DNA from: Chionis minor
Lineage: Eukaryota; Chordata; Aves; Charadriiformes; Chionididae
Direction of reading: 5' to 3'
Assembly: GCA_013398295.1 (NCBI GenBank)
Contig: VZSF01008745.1
Location: 124,001 to 188,000 of the forward strand
DNA: 64,000 nt
Below, one piece after another: positions 27,001-42,055 of this stretch (positions within the stretch are counted from its first letter, which is position 1; each line of letters begins with the position of its first letter). The notes beneath the pieces are model-generated. The model made no database searches. It was not told where the DNA came from and worked only from the letters and a program-made list of their open reading frames with translations. Position numbers and translations under genes: made by a program.

Positions 27001-30000
27001 TCTCCCTTTGCCTGCGCTTTTCCGATTGGTGTAATCATCCATCCTTTCTGGCCCCAAGTACTTGAAAGCACAGGATTTCCCCCAAAGTCTTGAGTCAAGG
27101 AAGGGAGGAGCTTGTTTAAAAAAAAGCTTTGATACATGTGTTTAGTGGAACATTAGTGGATGGAGAACAAGTATTAAATTTGCATTTTATACCATTCTTT
27201 CCTCTAAAGAGGAAGTATTTTTGGGTTACTAGGATAGTTGTACATGGTTTTTATTCGCTCCTGTTACGTAAACCTGCAGGCAAAATAGATATTCCCCAAA
27301 GAGGGTGTTCACTAAAAGCACCAAGACAACAGAGCTCTGCAATACGATGGAGTTTTCCACCCCATGGTAGGAGGCTGCCTCTCCTCTCACGTGCATGAGC
27401 ATAAATTGGTTTCTTGAAATGAAGTGAAGTCTGCAGGCAAGTGGAACACTAATCTCCCATAGGATAGACTGCTGAAGGTATTTCAGTCATTTCCCACTAC
27501 AACCAAGTTCAACCAGTAGCAGTTAGGTACCGTAACTGCTTTTAAAAAATCTGACCCTAGCCTTTGTAAGGCCTGAGAGATGCTAAACCTCTGCTGTGGC
27601 ACCAAAGGTCTAATTCTCTTTGTGAAATACTTATGGCACTAGCAGTTTTCTTTTTGGATCGGTAGTTCCCTGTGAATCTCTCTTCCTCTCGGGTCACCCT
27701 TATGGTGCTATTTGAACGATGAGCTGCCTGCACCTTGTCACGGCCTTGGGAGCCACCACTGCAGTCTGTGAGCTGGCAGGCTGGAGCCCATTCAACCTCC
27801 AGGCTTTGTGGGACACTTGAGCTGGTCGTACTAGAAGTCTCATGCCCGCATCAGTCACCTCTCTTCAGCTTTCTCCACAACTGGAATCATTTATTAAAAA
27901 CAGCTGACATTAAACTCGGCACTGAAAAAAAAATAAAAATCAATCCTCAAGGCTTCTCCCTGTAGACTTGCATTGTTGTGCTGACAGTAACTTTTAGGCA
28001 TTTTCAACATCCACTTAACAGTGAAGTACGGGTGCCAGCAAATGGGTTAATATGTTAGTGAGAAGGGAAAACACAGACAGAGGGAATAATTCGCTCGCTC
28101 TGTTTGTGCTGCCTCCTGATAGCTCTTACACACCTCGAATGAGCATCAGGAGAAGCTCCCCACTTGCTCCCAGGCCTGCTGTTTCATGGGGTTATATTGG
28201 TGGGCTGTGGTTTCCGAGAGGGTGTAAGGAGGAAGATGAAATAACTCCAAAGCTTCCCAAAGTAACAGAGAACTCTGATCAGCAGCAGAACTTTTTGGCA
28301 GCAGTGTTATAATTGCATCCTTTGGTATTTGGACATGGTACTCTACTCATTAAGTTGCCCATGAAGAGATCAGTCTAGCCTTCATCTGCTGAACAGATTT
28401 TAGTGACTCTTTGGGAGAATTTTAACACAATGAAATAGGATACCCTGACATTTTTCTGTGCCACATGTTGATGTAAGTGCTGTTTAATTTTACCACAAGC
28501 TACCAATGTTGAAGGGAAATAAACAGAGCAATTATATTTTGATGGTACGCTTCCCCTCAGCCTCGCAGTTCAGAAACAATGAAAAACTTCTCCTATTTAT
28601 GAGGTAAGCCGGGAGCTGGAGCAAACTGGGTAAACTGCTACACATCTGGGGATGCTCTGACTTTTAAATAGGACGAGGAGGTCCCTATGGATACATCCCG
28701 CAAACAATATAGGGAAGCAATTACTCCTTCAGGAAAATATTTTTTTACAAACCTAAGCTGTTACAGCACACGAAGTTGTGAAAGGTTAAGTGACAAACGA
28801 TATGGACCCAGCAACATTACTCACCAGTTGGAATCAACCACAGTCACGCTTGCACAACAGCAATGTCTGTCAAGGCTTAAGGGCTTGGTACTTGGAAGCA
28901 AGCCTGAATAGAAGGGGTATGTATTCTGCATCCACCGAGAAAATGAACTCTACTTCAGGCTACATCCCAAGTTTGCTTATTTATATGAAAATTTAACACT
29001 GAGAGTGGAATTTTCGAAAGCACTTGCACCACTTAGGAATTGCAGTACTACTTGCAGCATGAAAGAAACACGGTAAATTAGTGTGTGGGGGGGGCAGATT
29101 AATCTACCAGCCAGCTCAGTTACCTCCGTAACGCACTGTGGTCTGCTGGGGAAGCAGCTCCTGAGGCATTTATGAGAGGGACCTGAAATACTTCTGAAAA
29201 CATTATCCCAGAAGATGTCATATTTATTCAGATATTCAGGTTTATTATTGGATTTATAATTGCACATGTTATGATAGCTGCACTGATTAGATTCCAGACT
29301 AATTAAACTGCACCCTGATTTACATGTTATTTATGTAGGGCACAACACTGCCAAATATTAAGCACCCCTTGTCAGTTGCTGAATGCCCATCGCACCACCA
29401 CGGTCTGTAAGCACCGCACAGGGTTCAAAGTACCTTTGAGAACAAAAGCTACTACTTGTGCAATAGAAATGCAATACCATGCGGCCTTTCTAGACATTAC
29501 TCATGTCATCAGATGTCATAATGAACTTGTGAACACGTCTGCGCCTTAACACAAAGCTCTCGCTCAAAACTCAAGGGGTGTCACAGAAGAAAGGTCTGTT
29601 CCCCACCCACTGGGCAGAATGTGTTTGCACACAAAAGAAACAAGAGAAAGGAAATGAAGACCAGCCCTGACAGACAACGGCTATGCAAAGGCAAAACTGA
29701 AAATTTGCTGGCTTACTTCCTTTATTAAGCCCAAAATAACACCTTCAAAAAAACCCTGACTTCATGAATAAATCAAATGCCTTCATTAAAGAAACATTTA
29801 CTGCCATTTTCTATACTTTATTTTAAGGCATACAGAAAAATATTTAACAAATGTGAATGCAATTAAATGCCGGGGACTGCTAATTACAGCCCTTCTGAAT
29901 GCCTCTGCAAAACAAAGATACTCAGTACAATATGTTAGAAAGGGTGGGGAAAAGAAAGAGAGGAAGCTGAAGACGATCTAATTCATACTCGCGCAGATAT

Positions 30001-30735
30001 ATGCTGGCCTTTGGCTACGAGCAGCAAATAAGCCATCAGTGTAACCCCAAATGGCAGCCAAAGGACATTTTAGAGTCACATCTTTGCTTCTACTTCTCTA
30101 ATTCATTTCCAAAACATTTCACCTCTAACTAATTATGGAATTTAATGACAGAATGTAAAGGACTGGCTGGGGTTGCAGGCCATTCCAACAAGGCTTTAAT
30201 GACATCCTTCAGGTTGCAGGATCTTTATGTACTTAGCAGTGATTTATCAGCCCTGGCAGAGGCAGACACTTCAAAGGCAACCTTATATAAAAAATAAATT
30301 CTGCCTTTGCCAAGTGTTGGGAAGAGCACTAAATTAAATTTAAAAATCAATTCCTACAGACAAGAGAGTCATAAAAACTCAGTGGGTTTGTCTATTTGGC
30401 CAACAGGCAAAAATTTATGACAGTACAGTTTTGTAATCAATAATAGCAATACAGTGTATGTTTTTGATTGGAAAAAATTAAATATGCCAAAACAACATTG
30501 CTAAATATTTAGGCTGATTTGTGACAGTCCCATTGAGCAGAAACACAAAACATGCATTTTGATGAATTTCCAACTAGTTTATGTCATACTATACTTTTTT
30601 TATTTTTCAAAAAAGAATATTAAAACTATTATAAGCTTTGTCACCTGCTATAAGGCAGAATGATGTAATTTTATTCACTGCACATTTCCTGTTTGTGAGG
30701 CAAAAAAGCATAATTTACTTCTTTATAAAAGGGAA

Positions 30736-30760
30736 ATATATATAACTATATATATATAAT
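30736..30760. repeat. TA dinucleotide microsatellite, interrupted
   Basis: Alternating TA in two blocks split by an AACT interruption, inside the large CNKSR2 intron. Confidence 0.8.
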
Positions 30761-32201
30761 TTTATTGGTATTAACATAATGCAATACCATACATTGAGCA
30801 AACAGAAAACATTTCAAAATACATTTTTTAAAAGTATCTCCCCATAATATAGTATGAAATATCAAGTAATTAGCATTAACATTATTACAATACACCCTTA
30901 GCCAAATATATTAAGGAAAATCCACATTCTAACCACAGAGATAGAGGCAAACATCAACCCATAGGGGACCCAGAACATAATGATAAATACAATATCTGAA
31001 TCTATTTTGAGTGACATCCAGACAAATACTGGCCCCAAAACAGCCCTCTGGAGTCTGGGTGTTCAATAGAGAATACTCGGTGCCTGCTTGACCAGGCAGC
31101 ATCACTCACATGTTTAAGTCCTAGAAGATAAAGAGGAACTGAAGAGTTTATCTGCAGAGTCTAATAAATCTCAGCGTGAGGTATCTTCTCCGTCATCATC
31201 CAAACCAGTGTCAGTGTACCCTCTGGCAATTCTTTACAAATCATTAGATAAATGGAAGTCTCCGAAAGGTCTGTACATACCTCCACTTGACAGAATACAC
31301 TTAGTTTAGCATGACACAGTAAGGTGACTTCCTTCTCTAATGTGAAGTACGCTTAAATGACACGACTCTGTCTGGTTGGCCTGAACAGGTTCACTGGAGT
31401 TCAGTACAAGCAACAGGATTTTACAGTTACCATGGCTGAATCCCTCTTTAATTCCTCGAGGTCTGCAGAACAAAACTGAGTGACATCAAAGCCCTTCCCC
31501 TGCCAAGACCCTCTTCCCCTTCCGTTCTCCCGTGCGGGGGGCAGTATTTTCTGCAAATGTGCTCCGTGTAGACTGGATCTGACTTTGTGCCTAGTCCCAT
31601 TGTGGAAAGGGTGCATTCTTCAAAAGACTGGCCATGCCCTTTGACACCTTCCTGGAGGCCTCATATCCAGGCATGTGGTTGTCTATGCTTTAACAGGTCT
31701 GTTCTCTGTTATAAACATCAAAGTTATTCAAGAAGAACTGACTTTCTGAACGGAGCCATTAGGTTGCTTGCAAGAGGCTGAAGTTGAGTCTCCGTCGTGC
31801 CAATTCGCTAATGATAAGTTTATCAACCTTTGAGTCCAATCGGTTCAGTGCCAAGAGAAGTGGATCCCATTTGACATGGAGAGGTGCTATCAACTCTCGC
31901 AGTGTATTAGCCTAATACGATAAAGCAGTGATACAATACGTTGAAAGAACTGTGATGTGCCATTATTTCCATATCATATTAGTATATTAGAAATACTATC
32001 ATGCAAACAAGAGCAAATAGCAAATCTGGCATACAGTAGCAGCACTACAGAGCTTTTTGAATCTGCATGCAGCTATGCTCATGAGGACAGAGACATGGCA
32101 CTGTTCTGCTATTACACCTTGCTCCATTAAAATATCCATCCCTGATGCAAAAGAGGTACTTAGGGCAGAAAGTTATATAGTCTCTCTTTGTGGATATGCT
32201 T

Positions 32202-32230
32202 AAAAAAAAAAAAAAGAAAAAGAAAAAAGA
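32202..32230. repeat. A-rich tract
   Basis: Thirteen consecutive A bases, then AAAAG-type repeats. It could be a simple tract or the tail of an unrecognised retroposed fragment; no parent sequence is apparent to its left. Confidence 0.7.
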
Positions 32231-33421
32231 ACAGAACAAAGACCAATTAAAAAACCCACAATAAAACAAGAGAACAATGCACATCCTAACCAACTTGGGT
32301 TGGTCTGCTTTATGTTTATAAGACATTAGCTCATTTGGAAGCACTGGAAAAGGGTCACATGAATGAGGAGAAAGGAAGCAAAGAATGTGTCCCAAATCCA
32401 CCAAACGTGCTACAAACACAGAAAAATATCCTGTTGGCAACTTAAGCGTGAACTAGAAAAAGAGGTGGCACAACACAATCTGGCTCCTTTCATTATCCTA
32501 GCTGACAATCCAGCATTGTGCAACGTTGGGTGAAGGATAAGACATGGAGCTAGGAAATCATGTGATTTTGAAACCACATTGACATTACATACATCCAAAA
32601 GCTAGGGCTTGAGAACTTGAGAATCTTTGTGGACCTGTGTTAGCAAAGAAAAGAGAAAGAGAGAGGTGGAATAAACAGCATACAGCTAAGTTGTTTACTT
32701 AGACTTTCTGCGTGGATATGCAGTCTCTGCATACAGGGCAGTTTCAAAAGCCCGGCTGCTCTCAGTACATGCCCTATTCTATTGTCTACTACGCTTATTT
32801 GTAATGAAAAATTAAACTTTCAATGGATCTTGAAATCCATTGTGATTTTATATCCCAGATATGAAAAGCCAGGGGATGTTTCGTTGTTAAAAAAACACTT
32901 TGGGAAAGAGTTCAACCGTGCACAATATAAAGATGTACAAATTCAATCCAATTTAACTGGTGAGACTTGTTTATCCCTTGTTAAAGAGATTTTTTTTGTT
33001 GTTGTTTTTAAAAGACAGGATGAAAAAGGAAGGAAAATAGCAAGCATTGCCATTTTTACTCTTGAGCATATCACAAAAGGTCTGGGAAAGCAGAATAGAA
33101 ATGTTGTCTCAGTGACAGAAGGCACAAGGTGGAAAGAATCCCAGATGGAAACATCGGTGCCATTTATTCCACCCACGGCAGCAATTGGAGAATGAGTTTC
33201 CAGAGAGGCAGAGGGTGAGCATTACTATATGGAACTCAAATGAAGTTCAGCCTCTCCTCCACTGCTGATATTTCCTGGGGACTCTATGTGTCAACAGGGA
33301 GATGAGGAAGAAGAAGGGAGAGGAAAACAGTTTATATAACTAAATCCTAAGTATAGCAGTCGAGAGAGATTTTTACAGAACTTACTGTTTAAAATAAGGA
33401 ACATTTGATTCTACAACCAAA

Positions 33422-33479
33422 ATGAAAAAAAACCCCACCAACAAAACCAACCCCCAAAACCAAACCCCAACCCCCTGAC
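33422..33479. repeat. A/C-rich tract, G-rich on the CNKSR2 sense strand
   Basis: Alternating runs of A and of C (ACCCC, ACCAAC, CCCCC). On the minus strand this gives three runs of four or five G and one more GGGG separated by T-rich loops, so a G-quadruplex is possible in the CNKSR2 pre-mRNA. Confidence 0.8.
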
Positions 33480-36400
33480 AAACACAAAAGGCCAAACCAG
33501 CACATTTCAGGACTCACAGGGTTGAGGGAAGGGAGAGTTCAGTAGACTGCAAAAAGGACTGCTTTTCACATTTCATCCTGTTTTATACTACGAACAGTCA
33601 CAGCATTTAAAATAAGACTCTTGGACTGGTTTAGAAAAAAGCACTAAGTGAAAGAGGATACTGCTGCCTCATATCACTTCTGTAGCTTCAGGAGATCGTG
33701 TTGTCTCATGGATGCTGTTCATATAACTTTATCTCTAAAAATGCAGGAAGCTTGGTTTCAAAGGTCAGGCTTTGGTGAAAGAAACTTCCCTTCCTATGAA
33801 ACAAGGTGGCTATGAAATAAAGGAGAGTTATTGAAGTTAGGGCAAGGATGGCTATACCCAGCTCTTCCATGCGCCGAGCTGAGACTGGCTGGGACATGCC
33901 CTCTGTGTCTATGGAAGAACTGTGCTGCCTTCAACAGATGGTGGAACAGCACTTTTTTATGTACCTAAAATCCAACTAAATTTTGCATTAGAAGATGATT
34001 CTTTCTGAAAAAACCTGGTAATAAGACACGCTTTTGAAAAGGCTATTCAGTAATATTGCTAAGGCCATTATAAGCCTATCATCAAACACCGGTAACTCTT
34101 TGGTGTCCTCGTTTGGATTAGTCACAATGTGCATGAACAACCTTTCATAAGGACCTCTTAAGATAAGTGGTAGCATACGCTGTCCTATTTATCTGAAGGT
34201 GAATATAATTAACAGGCACACTTGGGGGGCTTTACTAAATAGATTTTCTTATTATTTTACTATATCACTCTTACTGATAGTAACCAACTGTACAATATTT
34301 CCTATTAGCGTAGATACACATTAAGAGTTTAGAAATTCTGCTTTTTGGTAGTAAAATTATTTTTCCTTACCATTATAAAACCCATATTTTTCTTTCTGTA
34401 TCACTAGCATTAGCAAAATGATCTACGTAAAAAATCTCCAGCATATGGTTCCCTTTCTAGTTAAGGTTTTTAAAATTTGTTTTAAAAGAGAACAAATACA
34501 AATAACACAGAACAAGTAATGTGCTTTTGGATGGATACTTATCGACACTACAATTTATGAAACTCATGAGGCTTGCAAACATTTTGAAAAATAAACCAAC
34601 TGCCATTCACATACAAAAATGAATGCGACCCTATGAAAATAATGAAGTGAACTTACTGCATTTATCAACTAAATTATGTTTGCATTATGAGAAGAGCTTT
34701 ACGGCAAATGACTTCCCTGGAGACGTTACAGAAACAAAATGCCTGCTATAAATCTCCGTGTATTTCTTCAACCAATGCAGTCACATAAGATGTGAAAAAA
34801 CAAACCTGTAGCAGTTACCCATCAAAAGTGATGGTGACAGAATGCATCAGGGCTGGGACCAACCTGCCAAGCAAGAGCAAAGGGATGCTCTGCAGGTCTT
34901 TCTGGGCATGTCAACATGTCTCAAAAAACAGTAAAATTGTAAGCAAAGGGGAGGAGAAAGTTCTCACCTGAGAAATGTTTGAGAGTCACAATCAATAAGG
35001 TCTGAAAATGGCTCTCACAAGACGTCTTATGTAAGGAAAGGGGCACGGAAGGTGAATCAACTATTTCTTTTTCTCTTTGAGATATATTTGTAAATAATGA
35101 AGGCACACCAGCAGTCACTAACGAGAGGTAATTTAAGCTAGGATTTTCACTTTGATGTGTTTTTTAATAAAATGCACAACATTTTATTGCTGCCACTTGA
35201 GAGTACACTTTCTTATGAATGTGTACATTATATGTTTTGCCTAAACAGACTACAAGAGTAGTCTGAGTACTAAATGGTATGTTTATGGTAAATCTGCTTT
35301 TCAGAGAAGAGGTAGGTTGAATAATAGCAGGTTAATAAACTTACTTTGGAAATAAGTACTCAAGTACTTTTAGAAAAGGAAATTTCAGACTTCTCATCTA
35401 TAGTGACAATCAGTAAAACTGTAACCATCTTTTGAATCTCTATCCTTTCCTTTATTTGTATCCTATTTTATGTATGTATTTCTACATCTGTCTGTATCTG
35501 CGTGAGAGAAGAACTTTGACTAGAAGCTCTTACCTATTAGCTAGTCCAATAATGAAGCCCATCTTGTTACATATATTCCCCTAAAGGTAAATACTACATG
35601 AGTAATCAGGCTCTGAAGAAGAGCGAATGCCAGCACTGGGTAAAGAAATCCCTCCCGGTGTACCACAAACTGCTACCTGGCTGTTCTGTTCTAAGTCTGA
35701 GGGTAGACACATCTCCCTCCTTACTAGGGAAATGCCTCAATGCTATTTGGTAGAGAGTCCTCGGGAGGAATGCTGGCAGATCTACAAACTGTCCAGTGCT
35801 CAATGGTGGGAAGCTCCTACCATCTTCAGGACCGCTCAGGTCTCAGCCAGGTGCCACTCTGAGATGAAAAGGATCTGGTATAGAGCCTGGCAAGGAGAGT
35901 GCCTGAGGGAGGAAAGAGGGCTTTGATGACACATCCAGTGCAGGCCCCTGACGCTATACTCCAAAGCAGCATCTCTGCAAGTTATCCTGTAAGAAGCCAG
36001 TTAGATGCGGAAGCAGTAGCAGGAGTCACTCAGTTCTCCTCTGGAGACTGAGTTACTGCAGTAAAGGATGCTGCATCAAACAGTGCTAACACAGGAATAT
36101 GCCGCCTACAAATAGCCAATTCCAGGTTTCCCAGCGTTACAGTATGTGCTTTAGCATCCCTCTTCCTCACTGAGCTAAAAGTGACAACAAAGGAACACCA
36201 GGAGCACAAATGTTACATGAGAAAGCACCACAATGAGGAAGGGGGTTGGGGAGGACAGGTGGTTGTGTCACATCATGTATAACCTCCAGTGTCTGCTCCT
36301 GCACAAGTGCTGCACTTGGCCCCAGGAAAAGAATGAGGCATGGGGAAATTATGGGGTTCTGATCCGCAGGGATTTTTCCTCCCACTTACCACAGTATTTC

Positions 36401-37189
36401 TAAACCTGCAAATGTATCTCCGCTCTCCCAATGGGCACTTCATACACTAGTGTTGTTGTATATGAATCTATCTACTCAGTGCTAAAGAACTAAATAAAAA
36501 AACCCCAAACAACAAAGCAAGCAAAGCCCTCACTACAGTTACAATAAAAAGCACCTGGGCAACTCAAAATTCACAGTTAAAGTTGTCTTACACAGTGCAG
36601 CACCACACCACTAACATCTATTAGTACACAGAATAATATTATTCTCTCTTAAGTCGTGCACATGTATGCTGAGTCATATCTAGCTCACTTCGTGTGCAGG
36701 GAAGACCTACAAGCCCTATAAACTCATTACGCTTCCCCCCATCCTGTTGCTTTGCAGACATCACACTGATGGTGCATGTGGCAGTGACCTTCATTCAAAA
36801 CACTCCTACTGCTCCATGAAAGCCACCTCTGATAAAAAAACCCCATGGACTTGGAAGATTGTGGAGACAGACCTCTCAAGCATTTCTGACCCTTCTTTCT
36901 GCCCTGCCTTCTGTGAAAGTAATACCTCACACAGGAATGTCAAGGAAAAAGTTTACGTAAAGAGTATGCATTTGCTGCAGGAACACTGTTTCTCTAAATG
37001 ACAAGAAGCTTTTTGACAACGCCACTAGAGTCCATATTTTATTTGCTATTTGTTTATGGAGGTTTTGCGAATTGATGAACTTCCAGCTTACTTGACAAAT
37101 AAGGATGATACCAGTATCAGTAACTAAACATCTAATGAAGGAGTGCCACCCACCCATAAGGGCCTCATTTTTGGCTGCTTTCTGGTGTG

Positions 37190-37227
37190 TGGGTTTTTTT
37201 CATTTTGGTTTGGTTTGGTTTTGGTTT
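37190..37227. repeat. TTTGG/T-rich low-complexity tract
   Basis: Seven T bases, then repeated GGTTT units (GGTTTGGTTTGGTTTTGG) in the large CNKSR2 intron. Confidence 0.8.
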
Positions 37228-40200
37228 AATGTAGCATTTTAAACCATCAAATTACTAATTCTTACTATATTACTATATTATTTTCTGACTCATTCTGCCC
37301 ATATTAAGCTCCTCCATATTAGATGTAACTCACGGTTATTCTTTTGCTGTATAGGTGTCTCTCTAGTATCTGTAAAACTCTCTCCTTTAGTTCATTACTG
37401 GGATCTTACTGGAGCGATGGTCCACAGCTCCAAGATGGAGCAGTTTTGAGTTGTGTTCTGGCTCTGTCAGAAATCCACAGTTATTTTTCTAAGTAGTTTG
37501 TTTCGTAACCATTGTAAACTAATACAAAGGGTTGCTCCCAGACACAAGAGGCCCTCTAGTTTGTGACATAAACAGAGAGACTGGATAAAATCTAAAAAAA
37601 CAATCTATTGTTATTGGTACAAAAAGAAAAACATCCTTCATTCTTTTTAAGGGGAGAAAATGGCACAGAGTTGAATAACCATGGTCAGGAACAACAAGAA
37701 GCCAGCTTAATTTCTTAAGTTTTATATACATTCAGAGGGTGCAAGATGTAAAAAGGACGTTAGCATCCCACTGAGCAATTCATGAATTCTGAGAATGCTG
37801 TTCAAATTTCGGCATATTAGCACTCTAATTGCTGGATTACACTGAAACTAAGTTACATGTGTCTATGTGACAAGCATCACCCAAGAGAAGTCAATGTTAC
37901 ACCCAAAAGACAAGTACATCTATTGGTGAGGTTGCTTTCAATCCAATTCTTAGTAGCTGTAAGCTAAAATCAGCCAGGCTATGATTGTAATGGCATATAA
38001 AGCTCAATTTAATCTACCAAATCTGCTGTATGGTTTATAGTGAGAACCACTTGAAAAGATATGTCTTTTTTCCTGATCACGAAGCAGGAACTGTAGTTCC
38101 AGTTTGTTGCCCCGTGAAATAGTTACTATACAGCACAAAAATGGGACTTAAGTTTCCTGAATAATGCTTTGGACTTCAATCCTAAAAAAAAAAAAAGTAC
38201 TAATTTTTCGCATTTGTATCAACAATTTTTTTATTAAGGAATATTTAAGGAGAATTGATCCTACTATTATAACAGACTACTCTCTATATCATCTTCATCA
38301 GCAGTATATTTCTGAGATTTTTTAAACATTAACTCATTTGCAGCTTTAAAAGCAAACAGAAATGTATGGCATTAATTATAACATGCCAAATTTAAATTTA
38401 CACAAGCAAGTTTTTAACCTCAACTGGTAGAAACCATTTTAGATAAAGAACACTTTAACAGCCCATCATCAAGTGGCATAATTGCTCTTTCTGATGGTGC
38501 CTTCCATACTGACAACAAAAATAGCAATACACTGACACAATCATTCGCTTGACTAAATAACACACGGCCAGACTGTCATCTCCCCACTGCCTGCCTACGT
38601 CCAAGGGCAGAGAATTGAGATGCTGCTCTTGCCACAACTGCTGACAACTTCAGCAACTTTCCATCCTGGCTGAGGATCTCTTCTCCAAGTGGGTCAATGA
38701 GACAGATGACAGAAACATTAAGTTATTGATACCAGACCGCACGGTTAAGGTAAAATGAGCAGACTGAGCAAAAATGTCATCTTCCTCTTCGTGCTCTGTT
38801 CTGCTGAGGCTCTTGAGCAGCTATTGCTAAAACGTCCAACATGAATGGTGTGAAAACCCACCCAGTTAAGGAAAACTGGGAGGGAAGACGATGATTACTA
38901 TTATTATGCTCATTTTGAGATTTTTTTAATCAAATTGGGAGCTCACTGGAGAAGCGCATGCACAAAACGTAGACTCTTATTACTCATCTGGTGGGGCCAT
39001 TAAGTGAAATGTTGACAACTCCCCCTAGCTGGCTGTGCTGCATATATAAAGGTATCTCCTTCTCTCTCCTCATGCACTAGCACGTTTGATCTGTTAATCC
39101 AACTTGCCTTGACTACTCCCACACAAGTCATATGGTTCTGCTCCAACTCTATTTTTCATTTAGTCAGGTCGCTTCCAGGCTTGCAGAGGACCACATTTAG
39201 GAATACAAATGCTATTGGACCTGAAACCCCTCCCTTAGATCATCAAACAAAATTAGCACATAAAGAAACTACTTTCAGAAAACTTGCTTCTAATTAATTT
39301 GATTTCCATAAACATAAGGCAGAAATCACCTTGCCTGTTTTAAAACAACGATTCAGCTGCTTTCTCAGGTGTCTACAGTGTCCTGAAAGCCCATCAGACC
39401 AATACAGCAGCGAGCTCCTTGTTTTGCTGCAGTGAATTTGCAGATACTTGGGAATATAAAATGAAGAATTAATGATAAAATGTTTCACACCTGGTAAATA
39501 CTGAAAGCATATATTTTCACCTGGTGAATTTAACTTTTTTTTATGATAATAATCATCGCTACTTAAAAAGCTTGCACAAAAAGTTTTTATGTAAGGTATC
39601 CTTCTGGCAATCCAAACATTGCTACGTTTTTTGCTTATAATTGTTTTTAACATTCAGAAGATGGAAGAGCTGAAGGTGCTCCAAATTTTTCGTAAAAGGA
39701 ATATCCTGAGCCTATCATATGCCAAACAATGCTCTCACCAATGTAATAAAAGGAAATCAGAATTGTACAGGGATTTCATCTGGCTAAAGGCTCCTCTTAC
39801 AGGAGTCAAATATGGACAGTGTCAGTAGTTCCCCAGGGTATTTCAACTCTAAAGATAGCAACAAACAAAAAATCTTAAATTATTTCAAATCCCTGAACAT
39901 GCTAGAGTGAATATGATCTCTTTAATTGGATAGTATCTCGTCAAGCCTGCTAAGAAAGAACTTCCATACACAATTTAGGAAGGGAAAAAAAACCAGCAAA
40001 CTAATCAAAGTAGTATTTTGTCATATCCCCTTATGTATTCAAGTTCCTGGTTAAATACTTATTCAGAAAACCACAGGCAGCCATTCATGGAAAGGGATGG
40101 TAAAAGGCATTTGTCAGACGTGCCAGGAAGCCCAGACAAAGCTTAAGGAAGACATGCCAGGGTTTCACAGCCACACGAAGCCCTGCCATGGGGGAGCCCT

Positions 40201-42055
40201 CAACCCTGCTGTCCAGCCTTCCTCCAAAATCCAGGCACCCATCAAAGGCCTTCTCGGCGAGAGAGGACATGGTGTGTCCAGCAGTTTTTAAGGGAAGATC
40301 TCGATTAAGTTCTTCGTGTGCTGAGGGTAACCAGGAAGGGGTTACTCCTATACTTCCATCAATTCCTACTCTTCCACTAACACCTTCCACCAATTCCTCA
40401 AGTTTTTACCCTCAATGATTTTTGTACAAAGACATCCATGTAAAAATTCATTGCTTCTCATTAGTCATCTCCTCCTTAACTCATCCCCAAGCATCCCTGA
40501 AACACAAAAATGCTTCTGTCATACATGTTGTGTTTGATGAGGTGCAGCTTCCATAATTCCATATGATGGTACTATTTCACAGAAGAAATAATCCTGTGTT
40601 GAACAAATTGATTACAGGACCAATACCTGATTTGGGCATTGGTTCTGTTCTCCTGCGTGTCTGAGCCCTTCCCAGTGCAGGAGGGCAGAGACCTGCTCCT
40701 ACTTCAGTGCCCCATCTTGTGGGGCCAAAGGCAATGCTCCTGAGTCTGGGGGAGACCTGCTGTCCTCCTGGGGTGACAGAGTAGACACAGGGCCCACCAG
40801 CATGGCCACATTGGCACCCAGGTACCAATTTCCCTCTTCCTACGGCAGCTCAAGCTTCTCCACCAGCATGAAACACCAGACTTGTGCTGGAGACAGGCAC
40901 TTCTCAAAACCTTCAGAGATGTCAAAAGTGTTCTTTCTCAGGAGAATGAAAACAGGATCTTGGTGGCTTTCAAACGGAAATGAGAAACCCGTCTTAGAAA
41001 GTACATGATTATTTGCTAGCTCTTGCTACCCCATCCAGGGTTTTTGATCACAAACTGGATCAAAAATCTCTTTAATTGCCTCAAAGTTAACCACATCAAG
41101 GAAAAGAGAAGACTGATGAGAGCAAGGGGAGCCCTGCCCCAAAGAACCACCCCAGCTCTGGGAGCAGCTGACACCGGCTGGGAGGGAGTGGAATCCAGCA
41201 CGCTGAGCAGGGTGCTCACAGCAGCTCCACTGGGTCTGCTTTACCTCAGCGCTGCTGTTAGCGATCTGCTGGGAAGTGGGGGATGGATTTCAGACTTAAT
41301 TAGTATCAAAAGACCCCTTTGATCCGGCCATTGGTATGAGGGCTCAGCCCACTGCCCCCAGCAGCCTCCAGTGCTCTCAGCTGCCAGGCACTTGGCCCTT
41401 GGTCTTGCCAAGGGCATTGAGAAAGGGTATCAGGAGGCTCAAAGAGGATGTCCCTTACTGTCACCACAACCGGTGGCTGTTGTGTGCATGGGAATCCTGC
41501 TCTGCAAGGGCTGCGGGGAATGGACTGGAACACCCTCTGACACTGGGGGGAGAGTTACCTACAAAAGCAGAAGCCCCTGGAAACTGCCAGGTAAGAGTGC
41601 CCTTCCCTCAAAGGATGGTCAGCCAAAGCAGGCTTGTCCTGAGGAGTTTCTGCTGTCCAAGTGTCTTCTGTCTGACCAGTTATGTTCATGGTCACTCCTC
41701 CCCATGGCAAGCTCTAGCACAACCCAGAGCTGCTCTGTGGTGGAAATATTCCCAGCAATTCACTTCCAACTCCCGCTTCAGTGTGCTGAAGTGTGCTTCA
41801 TCAAAATATTATCACTAAACAAAGAAAATATTAGCATCTCTATGGCCTGAAAAACACAGAATATCATGCAACTGAGCTCTGTTCTTATCCCACCATAGCA
41901 ACCTCCCTCCTCATTGAGTGATTCCTGAAGCTGCTCAGTTAGCTATGTTTTCCGCTAACTTCTTTTGGTAACTAACTCGTCTTTTTTAATTTCCTTCTCC
42001 TCTGCAGTCTTGTATGCGAACAGGCATTACACACTCTTTTTGTGCTCACCGATGT

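Noticed and set aside
41336..41850. Two overlapping plus-strand frames of about 160 codons
   Set aside because: They overlap in different frames, lack domains and lie in the CNKSR2 intron without convincing splice context.
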